From positions 1 through 64,000 of IMG/VR virus record IMGVR_UViG_3300029319_009305: a stretch of DNA of 64,000 nucleotides. One strand, written 5' to 3'. The notes below the pieces were generated by a model, which saw only the letters and a program-made list of their open reading frames with translations, made no database searches and was not told the DNA's origin. Numbering within the stretch: the first letter of the stretch is position 1; every line of letters begins with the position of its first letter. Positions 38,771-45,915 of this stretch are shown piece after piece. The position numbers and the translations under genes are program-made. This DNA is from a virus.

Positions 38771-38798
38771 AGCAAAATCTGGGGAAGCATATTATAAT
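38771..38798 (+). promoter_or_regulatory. AGCAAA/TATAAT promoter
   Basis: CC-AGCAAA (38771-38776), 16-bp spacer, TATAAT (38793-38798); leader ACACACCAACCACAGG. Serves 38827. Confidence 0.8.
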
Positions 38799-38826
38799 AT
38801 AAACACACCAACCACAGGACACTATC

Positions 38827-39003
38827 ATGTACACATTCACTGCATTCATCAAAGTAGACAAATACACTCTCGAAGAGATTGACGTAGAAGCCAAGGACTT
38901 CAAAGAGGCAAGGAAAAAGATTCAAGAAGTAATCGACGACATGTATCCCAGCTTCACGAAAATCAAGAAGATCGTCAAAAGAGGACCCGGACTTTTCTTC
39001 TAA
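38827..39003 (+). CDS. hypothetical small protein
   Basis: 58 residues: YTFTAFIKVDKYTLEEIDVE, a helix KDFKEARKKIQEVID, then a basic end. A ferredoxin-like beta-alpha-beta pattern. Unknown. Confidence 0.55.
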   Translation: MYTFTAFIKVDKYTLEEIDVEAKDFKEARKKIQEVIDDMYPSFTKIKKIVKRGPGLFF

Positions 39004-39007
39004 CCCG

Positions 39008-39035
39008 TGCAAAATCGGGAGTAGCATATTATAAT
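39008..39035 (+). promoter_or_regulatory. TGCAAA/TATAAT promoter
   Basis: CG-TGCAAA (39008-39013), 16-bp spacer, TATAAT (39030-39035); leader ATACACCAACCAAAAGG. Serves 39066. Confidence 0.85.
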
Positions 39036-39065
39036 ATAAACATACACCAACCAAAAGGATTCAAC

Positions 39066-39287
39066 ATGAAAAGAGAATTGAAAAGAGAATGGCACTGCAG
39101 ATACGAAGCACTCCACCCGGGTGGATCTCACCATCAGATCTTCCCGATCTTCGTCAAGGCAGACACACGACAAGAGGCAGAAGCTGAGGTTCGAAGACTC
39201 AAGCCACACGCAACCAAAGTCTGGGTAATCAGAGAATATCTCGAAACATGGCAAATGCCCGTAACCAGAAACGATATGTTTAGATAG
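39066..39287 (+). CDS. hypothetical basic protein
   Basis: 73 residues: KRELKREWHCRYEALHPGGS, IFPIFVKADTRQEAEAEVRR, VWVIREYLE. Beta-alpha-beta pattern similar to 38827. Unknown. Confidence 0.5.
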   Translation: MKRELKREWHCRYEALHPGGSHHQIFPIFVKADTRQEAEAEVRRLKPHATKVWVIREYLETWQMPVTRNDMFR

Positions 39288-39297
39288 GAGACCGATC

Positions 39298-39462
39298 ATG
39301 ACAAAAAAACAAATCAAAGCACTCAAAGCCATCCGAGGAGAAGAACGTAAAGCACACTTCTCCAACGGAGGCGACCTGGTCTCGTGGAGAGGCGGAACGC
39401 GGACAATCACCCGCAATAAAAAACGATACTCCCGAAAAGGCAAATCAAAGTGGAGAGCATAA
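39298..39462 (+). CDS. small very basic protein
   Basis: 54 residues, Lys/Arg throughout (KKQIKALKAIRGEERKA, TITRNKKRYSRKGKSKW). AGGAG upstream. Probably binds nucleic acid. Shares one base with the next start. Confidence 0.5.
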   Translation: MTKKQIKALKAIRGEERKAHFSNGGDLVSWRGGTRTITRNKKRYSRKGKSKWRA

Positions 39463-39722
39463 TGACACATTACGAACAATGGACAACAGCAAGACTAGAA
39501 AGCTTAAGAGGCAGACCCTTAGAATGCTTAGAACAATCAGCATCATCAATACAAATATTTGTACTTGGACAGATCGAGTGGGGCACGTATGACAACGAAG
39601 ACATCTGGGGCGATTACGGTCACGTCACAGACCTAAGACTTCTTCAACAGGTTATCAACGAAAAGAGAACAGATCAAGGCTTAGAGACTGCTGACTACTT
39701 CGATTCATACTTACTTGGATAG
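39462..39722 (+). CDS. hypothetical acidic protein
   Basis: 86 residues from ATG 39462. Helical, with EWGTYDNEDIWGDYGHV in the middle. Unknown. Confidence 0.5.
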   Translation: MTHYEQWTTARLESLRGRPLECLEQSASSIQIFVLGQIEWGTYDNEDIWGDYGHVTDLRLLQQVINEKRTDQGLETADYFDSYLLG

Positions 39723-39732
39723 GAAACCCATC

Positions 39733-39912
39733 ATGACAACTACCATATACATCGACGTAGCAAACACTATGCTCTCCCTAGACATGACACACATCACCCT
39801 ACTCAACTACGCCTACGAATACGACGTCACACTCGACCTCAACACAGGAGCCATCACAGGCTCACACAAAGACGTCCAAGACTTCCTCAACTATATCAAA
39901 TCCTACCAATGA
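39733..39912 (+). CDS. hypothetical small protein
   Basis: 59 residues from ATG 39733: TTIYIDVANTMLSLDMTH, then EYDVTLDLNTGAITG and a terminal helix. AGGAAAC upstream. Overlaps the next ATG by 4 nt. Confidence 0.5.
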   Translation: MTTTIYIDVANTMLSLDMTHITLLNYAYEYDVTLDLNTGAITGSHKDVQDFLNYIKSYQ

Positions 39913-40049
39913 CAACACTCAAGACAACCAATCAACACTACAAAAATCTGACAGTGGTCAAGCAACCACTGCCTGAGACCTCTGAGGGCTGTATGATGAT
40001 CTGTCGCACAGGATATATAAATCCACACTACGAATGCACAGGAAGATAA
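39909..40049 (+). CDS. hypothetical small protein
   Basis: 46 residues, three Cys in the second half (GCMMICRTGY, YECTGR). Coupled by ATGA overlap. Weakly supported. Confidence 0.4.
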   Translation: MTTLKTTNQHYKNLTVVKQPLPETSEGCMMICRTGYINPHYECTGR

Positions 40050-40087
40050 GACGCTACCCAAAAGGTCCTCTGTATCAGGGGCGCAAG

Positions 40088-40183
40088 ATGAAAATGAGTG
40101 AATCTCGATTCATTTTAGACACAAAGTACTGTCAGACGACGATAAAAGACGGCAATATGACGAAAGTGCGCGCCCTAGAGTGA
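40088..40183 (+). CDS. possible micropeptide
   Basis: 31 residues: KMSESRFILDTKYCQTTIKD, then a short basic end. GGGGCGCAAG precedes. The 40050-40210 interval is otherwise without a gene; this is the only plausible frame. Confidence 0.3.
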   Translation: MKMSESRFILDTKYCQTTIKDGNMTKVRALE

Positions 40184-40211
40184 AAATCCGCGAAAAAAGA
40201 CACATATCTCC

Positions 40212-40239
40212 TGCAAAAAGCGGAGAAGCGTGTTATAAT
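40212..40239 (+). promoter_or_regulatory. TGCAAA/TATAAT promoter
   Basis: CC-TGCAAA (40212-40217), 16-bp spacer, TATAAT (40234-40239); leader TATACCAACCAATAAGGAG. Last rightward copy; serves 40269 and probably genes to 41.3 kb. Confidence 0.85.
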
Positions 40240-40268
40240 AGAACTATACCAACCAATAAGGAGTAAAA

Positions 40269-40559
40269 ATGAAGGCAAAAAACATGAGCAAGCTGATGGA
40301 ATACCTCGACACACTGACGCCTCTCGAGAAAATGGAAGTCGATCGAGCGAAGTCGGCATACATGGGTGCAGTTTGTGGAGAGACTCAAGCATACGTTGAA
40401 GCGAAGGAAGCGTACGACGAAGCGAGGGCGCATCTCGATATCAATGATCCGGATGAGCGAGAAGTTTTGACGACTCTGTTGAAGAGCATGATGGACGCAC
40501 AGAGTAACGTGCTTGTCATTGCTAAAGAGCTCGAAACACACTTCAACATCATAGCATAG
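40269..40559 (+). CDS. hypothetical helical protein
   Basis: 96 residues, all-helical and charged: LEKMEVDRAKSAYMGAV, EAKEAYDEARAHLDI. Unknown. Confidence 0.55.
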   Translation: MKAKNMSKLMEYLDTLTPLEKMEVDRAKSAYMGAVCGETQAYVEAKEAYDEARAHLDINDPDEREVLTTLLKSMMDAQSNVLVIAKELETHFNIIA

Positions 40560-40568
40560 GGGAAGATT

Positions 40569-40778
40569 ATGACAGACGTACTTCAAGCTTTGTATAATAC
40601 TATGGTTCTGTTGATCGGACTCGCGACGGTTTTTTCTGCCGGCATGATTATGTTTGCTTTCATTCAGTACTTCTCAAACGCAGGACGCATGCATTCAGAA
40701 GAGAAGCTGATCCTCAAGTATTCAGTCCCAGGTTTGCTCATCTCGTCGACGATCTTGTGCGTGACGTTACAATGTTAA
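40569..40778 (+). CDS. small two-helix membrane protein
   Basis: 69 residues with transmembrane stretches VLLIGLATVFSAGMIMFAF and VPGLLISSTILCV around a basic loop. Size and topology would suit a holin or membrane effector; no lysis gene is adjacent. Confidence 0.5.
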   Translation: MTDVLQALYNTMVLLIGLATVFSAGMIMFAFIQYFSNAGRMHSEEKLILKYSVPGLLISSTILCVTLQC

Positions 40779-40812
40779 GACGAATACAAGTCATCTCGTT
40801 CCCGGGCGTAAG

Positions 40813-41124
40813 ATGACGCTTCAGGTTGACGTTGCTGAAGACGAGAATACCGGGCAGCCTCTGCGCGTGGGGGATCTCGTGCGCATGAAATATAGTATGG
40901 CGTGGCATATGCCATTACGTCTACCCGAGAAGGCTAACGAACGACTTAAGCTGGGGATGGTAGTCAAAATAAGAGGTGGAAATTTCGGTGGTGACAAACC
41001 TGCGTCACCTGATCTAGCGCACCCGTGGAGGAATCATGTAGTTATTCTAATACCATCGATGGGATTTGTGGAGGTTTCACAAGACAAGTGGTGGAACTCA
41101 GTGCGTTGGGTAGCAAGTCTTTAA
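40813..41124 (+). CDS. GDLV-family protein, extended
   Basis: 103 residues with about 17 residues before LRVGDLVRMKYSM; LKLGMVVKIRGG and HVVILIPSMGFVEV form later strands. The next gene of the same family overlaps its end. Confidence 0.6.
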   Translation: MTLQVDVAEDENTGQPLRVGDLVRMKYSMAWHMPLRLPEKANERLKLGMVVKIRGGNFGGDKPASPDLAHPWRNHVVILIPSMGFVEVSQDKWWNSVRWVASL

Positions 41125-41345
41125 ACGCACACACAAATACACGAGAGCCTTTACAATCAGGCGATCTCGTGCTCATCTTTGACTTGAGTTTGACGATCTA
41201 CGAATTAGGGTTGGTCTTGTCTGTTACTCGCATTAACACTGACAAGACTGATCGCGATCCTTTCAGATATCACATCCTGTGGCGAGAGGGAATGATCAGC
41301 AAATTAATCCGGCTCGATCCGGACTACTTAATTCAGCGCTTATAG
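41091..41345 (+). CDS. GDLV-family protein, start uncertain
   Basis: About 84 residues. PLQSGDLVLIFDLSL, YELGLVLSVTRI and YHILWREGMISKL give the family pattern. No ATG precedes the motif in a good place: GTG codons at 41088/41091 or TTG at 41106 are candidates. Confidence 0.5.
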   Translation: MELSALGSKSLNAHTNTREPLQSGDLVLIFDLSLTIYELGLVLSVTRINTDKTDRDPFRYHILWREGMISKLIRLDPDYLIQRL

Positions 41346-41375
41346 ACGACATAGCTCGTCCTCGTGCGCGAGACA

Positions 41376-41402
41376 CAAAAAAGCCGGACGAGAGGTCCGG
41401 CT
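41376..41402 (-). terminator. minus-strand intrinsic terminator
   Basis: On the minus strand AGCCGGAC-GAGA-type hairpin (arms 41382-41389 and 41395-41402) is followed by TTTTTT. Ends the leftward transcript after 41414. Confidence 0.8.
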
Positions 41403-41413
41403 ATAGTCGAGAA

Positions 41414-41551
41414 CTAGTCTTCGAAAATGTGCGTGTATTCGATACCTTGCGTTCTGAGATGCTTGACGAAAGCTAGCGCTTCGCTGATCTTAGCTGCTGG
41501 GAAGGTGGCTGTACCGACGGGTGTAGTGATGATGTGCATGATGTTATCCAT
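41414..41551 (-). CDS. hypothetical small protein
   Basis: 45 residues from the minus-strand ATG at 41551, overlapping the upstream gene by 8 nt. IMHIITTPVGTATFP then a helix SEALAFVKHLRTQ and an acidic end. Unknown. Confidence 0.5.
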   Translation of the reverse strand: MDNIMHIITTPVGTATFPAAKISEALAFVKHLRTQGIEYTHIFED

Positions 41552-41810
41552 GGTTTGATGTTGAATGTTTTGCGAGCGCGATCGCGCGTGCCGGGATCGG
41601 CGTGTGCACACCGTACTTGACATGACGACGCATGACCTTGACGTATTCCCACTTGCCATCCCAGATCTGCTCGAGCTGAGTCTTGCATGCGTACGCCGAC
41701 TCACGTTCAGCGTAAACCTGCGTAGAGATTGTCACGCTCTCTTCAGTCGTTGGGTTGAACCGGCCGGCGATGACGAGCCATACTACGGGGATTTGTGTAT
41801 TGTTCTGCAT
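41544..41810 (-). CDS. hypothetical protein
   Basis: 88 residues: IPVVWLVIAGRFNPTTEES, then helix AYACKTQLEQIWDG and a basic strand KVMRRHVKYGV. AGGATATCTC before the ATG. Unknown. Confidence 0.5.
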   Translation of the reverse strand: MQNNTQIPVVWLVIAGRFNPTTEESVTISTQVYAERESAYACKTQLEQIWDGKWEYVKVMRRHVKYGVHTPIPARAIALAKHSTSNHG

Positions 41811-41873
41811 GAGATATCCTGTGTGTGAGATGTCTTAGGTGTAGAGGGATAAAATGTAGACTAAAATAAACTC

Positions 41874-41905
41874 AAAAAAATGGTGCTGGGTTTGACCCCA
41901 GCACC
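41874..41905 (-). terminator. minus-strand intrinsic terminator
   Basis: Arms 41882-41890 and 41897-41905 (GGTGCTGGG/CCCAGCACC) with a run of seven T on the minus strand (41874-41880). It follows the gene at 41913. Confidence 0.85.
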
Positions 41906-41912
41906 AGATATC

Positions 41913-42404
41913 TTACTCCCCAGCGGGAGCTTCTGCTTCCTCCTCCTCGGGAGCAGCTTCGACGCTGTGCACCCAGCGACGTTGGAAGTTATTGACCTCG
42001 TGAGGCTCGACGACGACAGGGAACTTGTTCCCATCATCATCCAACTCGGACTTGATGCCGACCTGGCGCGCGAGACCCTTCTTCTCGAGCTGCTTGAGAG
42101 ACCAGAGGATATCCTCGCGGGAGGCCTCGACGAAGCGATTGATGGGTGCGGCTGCTGCCGCGAAGGAACCCGAGGTGGGCTTGATGGACCAGAATCGGAA
42201 GGACTGGCCTTTCGGGGTGGTGAAGAACTCGGTGAGCTCCTCGAGAACCGCGGCACGACGGGCCTTGACGGCTTCCCGCGCGATGGCCTTGGCTGCCTTA
42301 TCGGTGAAGACGGCTTCCCCGGACGCGTCGAGCGCGAGGTGGCCTTTGAGGGTGAGAGAGATGACCTGTGCGGTCGAGAGATTTGCGATTTGCTCGGGTG
42401 TCAT
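41913..42404 (-). CDS. hypothetical, winged-helix-like, very GC-rich gene
   Basis: 163 residues from the minus-strand ATG at 42404 with AGGAG upstream; the longer frame to 42485 would begin upstream of the promoter. Helical start (MTPEQIANLSTAQVISLTLKG split at a turn), an Ala/Arg/Glu-rich middle, EDILWSLKQLEKKGLARQVG which resembles a recognition helix with a wing, and an acidic Glu/Ala/Pro tail. Codon use is strikingly GC-rich compared with the rest of the window. Confidence 0.65.
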   Translation of the reverse strand: MTPEQIANLSTAQVISLTLKGHLALDASGEAVFTDKAAKAIAREAVKARRAAVLEELTEFFTTPKGQSFRFWSIKPTSGSFAAAAAPINRFVEASREDILWSLKQLEKKGLARQVGIKSELDDDGNKFPVVVEPHEVNNFQRRWVHSVEAAPEEEEAEAPAGE

Positions 42405-42456
42405 ATTGACTCCTGGTTGGTAGTTGAGCGATGTGGGAGAGTGTCCCTGTAATAAT

Positions 42457-42484
42457 ATTATACCGCGTGTCTGCCGGTTTTGCA
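42457..42484 (-). promoter_or_regulatory. leftward TGCAAA/TATAAT promoter
   Basis: Minus-strand TGCAAA (42484-42479), 16-bp spacer, TATAAT (42462-42457). Serves the gene starting at 42404. Confidence 0.85.
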
Positions 42485-42568
42485 TGAGCGGGATATCTGG
42501 GAGAGCTGGAAGTTTCCGGGAGGGGAGACTCGGCGGGAGGATGATGATCCATCCTGCCTTACATATAT

Positions 42569-42596
42569 ATTATAATAGGTCTCGATAAAATTTGCA
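42569..42596 (-). promoter_or_regulatory. leftward TGCAAA/TATAAT promoter
   Basis: Minus-strand CG-TGCAAA (42596-42591), 16-bp spacer, TATAAT (42574-42569). No convincing gene lies between it and the next promoter. Confidence 0.82.
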
Positions 42597-42800
42597 CGAG
42601 CTCGACAGGGTGGGAGGGCGCCCTGCATCTCACGCAGCTTTTCGAGCGCTTGGACGCGCCCTCACGACGACGTCATTTAGCCCCTATAGCGCGCGCTGTC
42701 AAATTTTGCACGACGGGGGCCTTAGAGAGGGCCGGGGGGCGCGCCCTGGGGCCGCCAGCCCATGGGGGCGGCGTGCGAGCCCCGAGGGCGGCTAAGGGCG
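42590..42800. other. GC-rich non-coding island
   Basis: Part of the 589-bp gene-free stretch 42405-42993. About 42600-42800 is dominated by G and C, with GGGCGCCCT, GGGCGCGCCC-like and GCCGCC/GGCGGC (near 42752-42772) palindromic pieces. Immediately right, from about 42815, the sequence drops to AT-rich. It could be a replication or packaging landmark or a junction between genome segments. No credible ORF is seen in it. Confidence 0.5.
42683..42710 (-). promoter_or_regulatory. leftward promoter variant
   Basis: Minus-strand CG-TGCAAA (42710-42705), 16-bp spacer, TATAGG (42688-42683). It lies within the GC-rich island. Confidence 0.6.
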
Positions 42801-42960
42801 TTTTCTGCTCCTGAAATTTTCATAAACTTTTACCTACTGTTCTGCGTTCATAGTAATCATATTCGGTCATATTAAATTTTACATCACTAAAAAACAAATT
42901 TCTGCGGGCAAGAACTGTGGTTATTGAATTTTCTCACAAAAATTTCTCCGGAACTTTTTG

Positions 42961-42980
42961 AAAACTTTTCCTATTTATCT
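42961..42980 (+). repeat. 20-bp repeat upstream of QLR gene, copy 1
   Basis: AAAACTTTTCCTATTTATCT is identical to 43646-43665. Each copy directly precedes a QLR-motif gene. It may be a late-type promoter or a translation element. Confidence 0.55.
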
Positions 42981-42993
42981 CTAAGGAGTTAAC

Positions 42994-43617
42994 ATGCGTA
43001 TAAAAAAAATAGACTTAAAATTACTAATAGAAAATTTAATGAATGAGGCAGTCAAAGACCCGGGTGACCAAAGATGGTCTGCGATCCGGATGATGCTTAA
43101 TGTAATTGATCAGAAAAAGTTGCCTGATTTTAGTGATCCTAAAACGTGGCAACCAAAAGATTGGGATGCTAATGACGATGCCTTGCTTAAAAAAGTTACT
43201 GGTGTAGACGAAATAGATGGCCTTGACTTTATGCAAGTTGGAAAATCTTTAAAGGCTAAGCTTGAAGCTGTTGTTATTGACAATGAAACTGGAAAGACTG
43301 GCAAGGACGCAAACTTATACGGTATGCTGATGAATTCGCTAGCAAGTGAGTCCAAGCCTAAAGAAGTTATTGATCAGGCTAAAAAAGCTAGCGAAAAGCC
43401 AGCTGAGCAATCTGATAAAAAAGCAGGGGACGTCTCTGGGCAGGAAGGTAAGATTATTCAAGATCCTAAATCGGCAGGATATCATTACAAAAAAGTTGGA
43501 GACAATTACTACATTATTAGTTCACCAAAGGATGCAAAAGTCTCAGAGAAAAATGCTAGCTTTGTCGATCCTCAGGCTATGAAAGGTGCATATGATGCAA
43601 TTAGTAAATTGTTTTGA
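42994..43617 (+). CDS. QLR-motif protein
   Basis: 207 residues after TAAGGAG. N-terminus MRIKKIDLKLLIENLMNE. Then an acidic helical domain, a Lys/Ala/Glu linker near 120-145, and a small C-terminal domain with YHYKKVGDNYYIISSPKDA. Function unknown; opens the second group of QLR genes. Confidence 0.65.
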   Translation: MRIKKIDLKLLIENLMNEAVKDPGDQRWSAIRMMLNVIDQKKLPDFSDPKTWQPKDWDANDDALLKKVTGVDEIDGLDFMQVGKSLKAKLEAVVIDNETGKTGKDANLYGMLMNSLASESKPKEVIDQAKKASEKPAEQSDKKAGDVSGQEGKIIQDPKSAGYHYKKVGDNYYIISSPKDAKVSEKNASFVDPQAMKGAYDAISKLF

Positions 43618-43645
43618 TCAGAAAATATTTTCTTAGCATTTTATA

Positions 43646-43665
43646 AAAACTTTTCCTATTTATCT
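43646..43665 (+). repeat. 20-bp repeat upstream of QLR gene, copy 2
   Basis: Identical to 42961-42980; here it ends only 2 nt before the ATG at 43668 and no Shine-Dalgarno is visible. Confidence 0.55.
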
Positions 43666-43667
43666 AC

Positions 43668-44096
43668 ATGAAGATTAAGATTACAAAAATACAACTAAGA
43701 AATATTATTCGTGAGTCTATTGTAGACGATTTTTTAAAAGATGTAGAAGTAAATGAAGATTTACTGAAATTCGTTAGCAATTTTAATATTTTTAAAACAA
43801 AGGTTTTAAAAAGTTATGAAGGTTGGGTAAGGGGTAAAGAAGCTACAGCTGAAGAGCTTCAATCATATTTGTTAAGTTTAGACAAAGCTATGCCTGATCA
43901 ATATTCGGAAGGTTTTTTGATTGTCTTCAGCGCCGGGATAGGTATACTTGTTAGTAAGTGGGGTTTGAAATACCTTTCTCCCACGGGTTTGGTTGTGACA
44001 TGGGCTACACATAAAAATACCCTTATTGACGTTTTTAAGAAAAAAGGGCCCGAAGCTACTATGAACTTATATGTAGAATTATTTAAAAATTTATAA
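43668..44096 (+). CDS. QLR-motif protein with hydrophobic segment
   Basis: 142 residues. MKIKITKIQLRNIIRES at the N-terminus, helical middle, then a hydrophobic stretch GFLIVFSAGIGILVSKWG near residue 85-102 that may cross or insert in a membrane. Unknown. Confidence 0.6.
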   Translation: MKIKITKIQLRNIIRESIVDDFLKDVEVNEDLLKFVSNFNIFKTKVLKSYEGWVRGKEATAEELQSYLLSLDKAMPDQYSEGFLIVFSAGIGILVSKWGLKYLSPTGLVVTWATHKNTLIDVFKKKGPEATMNLYVELFKNL

Positions 44097-44149
44097 TATT
44101 GATGGAATGTAGTGTTACAGATTTATAATTATGCATAAGGAGAATATTA

Positions 44150-45193
44150 ATGAAGATTACAAGAAAACAATTGCGACGACTAGTTGAGGCTGAAGATTTA
44201 GGCGCCGAGGTGACGTCTCATCATCAGGGTACTAGAACTGTCCTTAAAAATGTTTACAATATGTTATCTAGTGAAATTAAAGCTAGTACTAAAGAGGTAA
44301 AAAGTAGTAATGAAGAGCTTAAAGCCTTGATTAATTCTTTATTATCTAAAGAAAAATCTAGAAAAGTTCGAAAAGGTAATGTCAGTGAATCCATGGACAA
44401 TAGAATGAAATTATCAAGCAGCCAATTAAGGCAATTAATTAGAGAGACAATCCACAAAACAATAGGAGACAAAATGAAACTCAATAGAAGACAAATCAGA
44501 CGCCTGATTGAATCGACTTTAAACGAGGCGTTGCCATCAGGATTCAATGTAGGACAAGGACAAAGAAATATTGCTGCTGACTTACTCAGGCAGCTAGCTG
44601 ATATATACGACAACATCGATGGTTATAGCAGTTTTGAAGAGGATTTCAACAAAGCACATGATGAAGCTAAACGCACCGGTGACGGCTATGTCCGACTCAC
44701 TCAGATTATTGGAATTAATTCGTATTTTTTGACAGTGTCTAGTGATTCCGAACTGAGTGATTTGCAGAGTCTAGACGTGGACAGCATTGCTGCGAATTCT
44801 CGTCGGCCTACAGGAAATCGAGATTATGATGAGCAAGTTCCTTTCTTTCGTGATCACGCAACTGACCCTGGGAAGTACACACTTGTCCGATTCATTGACG
44901 ACTGTAATAGAGCAGATCTAATGACCCGATTCGGAATTCAACAAATCGATAACCCGGTTTTTGATATTAACACGGGAGATCTCGTGGATGGAGGCCACGG
45001 TGAGGCTGAGCTTCAAAAGAGCGGTAATGCTCTGAGCATAATATATCCTGGCGACGGCAGGGCCCGCGGGAAGGTGAACACTGTGAGGGCTTCTAATCCT
45101 GGACTGGGTGTTCAATCAATTAGTAGAGGTGAGAAGTTCAGAAAAATTGCCGCACAAAAATGTCGAGAGCTAGCTGACGCACTGGAGCGGTAA
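44150..45193 (+). CDS. QLR protein with three motif copies
   Basis: 347 residues. The motif occurs at residue 1 (MKITRKQLRRLVE), 86 (MKLSSSQLRQLIRE) and 109 (MKLNRRQIRRLIE), each beginning with Met. AGGAG lies before the third Met (44474), so internal initiation is possible. The C-terminal domain from about 125 (INSYFLTVSSDSELSDLQSL, ALSIIYPGDGRARGKV) is unrecognised. It may be a fusion of shorter genes or a multi-tag protein. Confidence 0.65.
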   Translation: MKITRKQLRRLVEAEDLGAEVTSHHQGTRTVLKNVYNMLSSEIKASTKEVKSSNEELKALINSLLSKEKSRKVRKGNVSESMDNRMKLSSSQLRQLIRETIHKTIGDKMKLNRRQIRRLIESTLNEALPSGFNVGQGQRNIAADLLRQLADIYDNIDGYSSFEEDFNKAHDEAKRTGDGYVRLTQIIGINSYFLTVSSDSELSDLQSLDVDSIAANSRRPTGNRDYDEQVPFFRDHATDPGKYTLVRFIDDCNRADLMTRFGIQQIDNPVFDINTGDLVDGGHGEAELQKSGNALSIIYPGDGRARGKVNTVRASNPGLGVQSISRGEKFRKIAAQKCRELADALER

Positions 45194-45198
45194 TTTTG

Positions 45199-45873
45199 AT
45201 GAAACTTAACAGAAGACAATTAAGAAGACTTATTCGGGAAGCACTCGATGTAAGAGATCCAGCTGCTATAAAAAGATATCAAGAATTCAAGAAAAGCCGG
45301 CAGCCACCTGAGCTTGATGATGAATTTTATGACAGCTTTAAAGACGCTGAAGGGCGAATAGACCCTAAGCAATATGACGTTGCTGACAAGCACTATGATG
45401 CTGCATTAAAGCGTATTGCTGATCGGGAAGCACAGGAAGAAGGTTATGAAGATGCTGATGACAAGTTCAATGATGAGTGGATGAAAGAAATAGAAGCTGA
45501 GAATGCTGCACGTGATGAAAGAAATCGCCGGGCCCGGGAATTTGCCGGCATTGATAACCCAAATTTTGATGTAGAATATTATAGTAAATTTAACTTACAT
45601 AAGGGTTACGCTGAAAAAGCTCTGGCAAGTGGAAACGAGAAAGAATTTGAAAGTAACTATGGGAACATGGCTCTGTATGGAAACATGATGTATGGTCCTG
45701 AATCTAATCGTTGGAAAGAAGAAGAGGGAGTTCCAGAGTTAACGCAAGCTTATGAAAAAGTTGTTGCGGGTAGTACGATAGATCAACTTATTGATAGGGG
45801 TTTAGACGCAGACTTTTTTAATTATAAAAAATCGCCCACGCTTAAGGCACTTGGTTTATTTGATGATAAGTAG
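45199..45873 (+). CDS. QLR-motif protein, acidic
   Basis: 224 residues from ATG 45199 (MKLNRRQLRRLIRE), then long charged helices with repeated acidic clusters (DVADKHYDAALKRIADRE). The C-terminus is more compact. Unknown. Confidence 0.65.
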   Translation: MKLNRRQLRRLIREALDVRDPAAIKRYQEFKKSRQPPELDDEFYDSFKDAEGRIDPKQYDVADKHYDAALKRIADREAQEEGYEDADDKFNDEWMKEIEAENAARDERNRRAREFAGIDNPNFDVEYYSKFNLHKGYAEKALASGNEKEFESNYGNMALYGNMMYGPESNRWKEEEGVPELTQAYEKVVAGSTIDQLIDRGLDADFFNYKKSPTLKALGLFDDK

Positions 45874-45891
45874 TTAGAGTTTGTTTTGGCG

Positions 45892-45915
45892 GAGGAGGAC
45901 CGTTAGGTCCTACTC
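45892..45915 (+). terminator. hairpin after QLR group
   Basis: AGGACC/GGTCCT (45896-45911) with an outer GAG/CTC. No clear T-run follows, so termination is uncertain. Downstream to 46024 there is a GCCGGC-containing patch and AT-rich sequence but no gene. Confidence 0.35.

Noticed and set aside
22096-40268. CRISPR array
   Set aside because: The recurring 40-60 bp blocks are promoter/leader cassettes each followed by a gene, not short direct repeats with spacers.
41880-42452. Long plus-strand ORF (190 codons) in the GC-rich region
   Set aside because: It is antisense to the minus-strand gene 41913-42404, which has a promoter, ribosome binding site and terminator. GC-rich DNA has few stops, so long spurious frames are expected.
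42298-42552. Minus-strand ORF of 84 codons downstream of the 42569 promoter
   Set aside because: The product is Pro/Arg/His-rich and low in complexity, and it overlaps the 41913-42404 gene and its promoter by about 100 bp. It cannot be excluded but is not supported.
42592-42795. ORF of 67 codons in the GC-rich island
   Set aside because: No ribosome binding site, composition dominated by Gly/Arg/Ala/Pro, and it overlaps leftward promoters.
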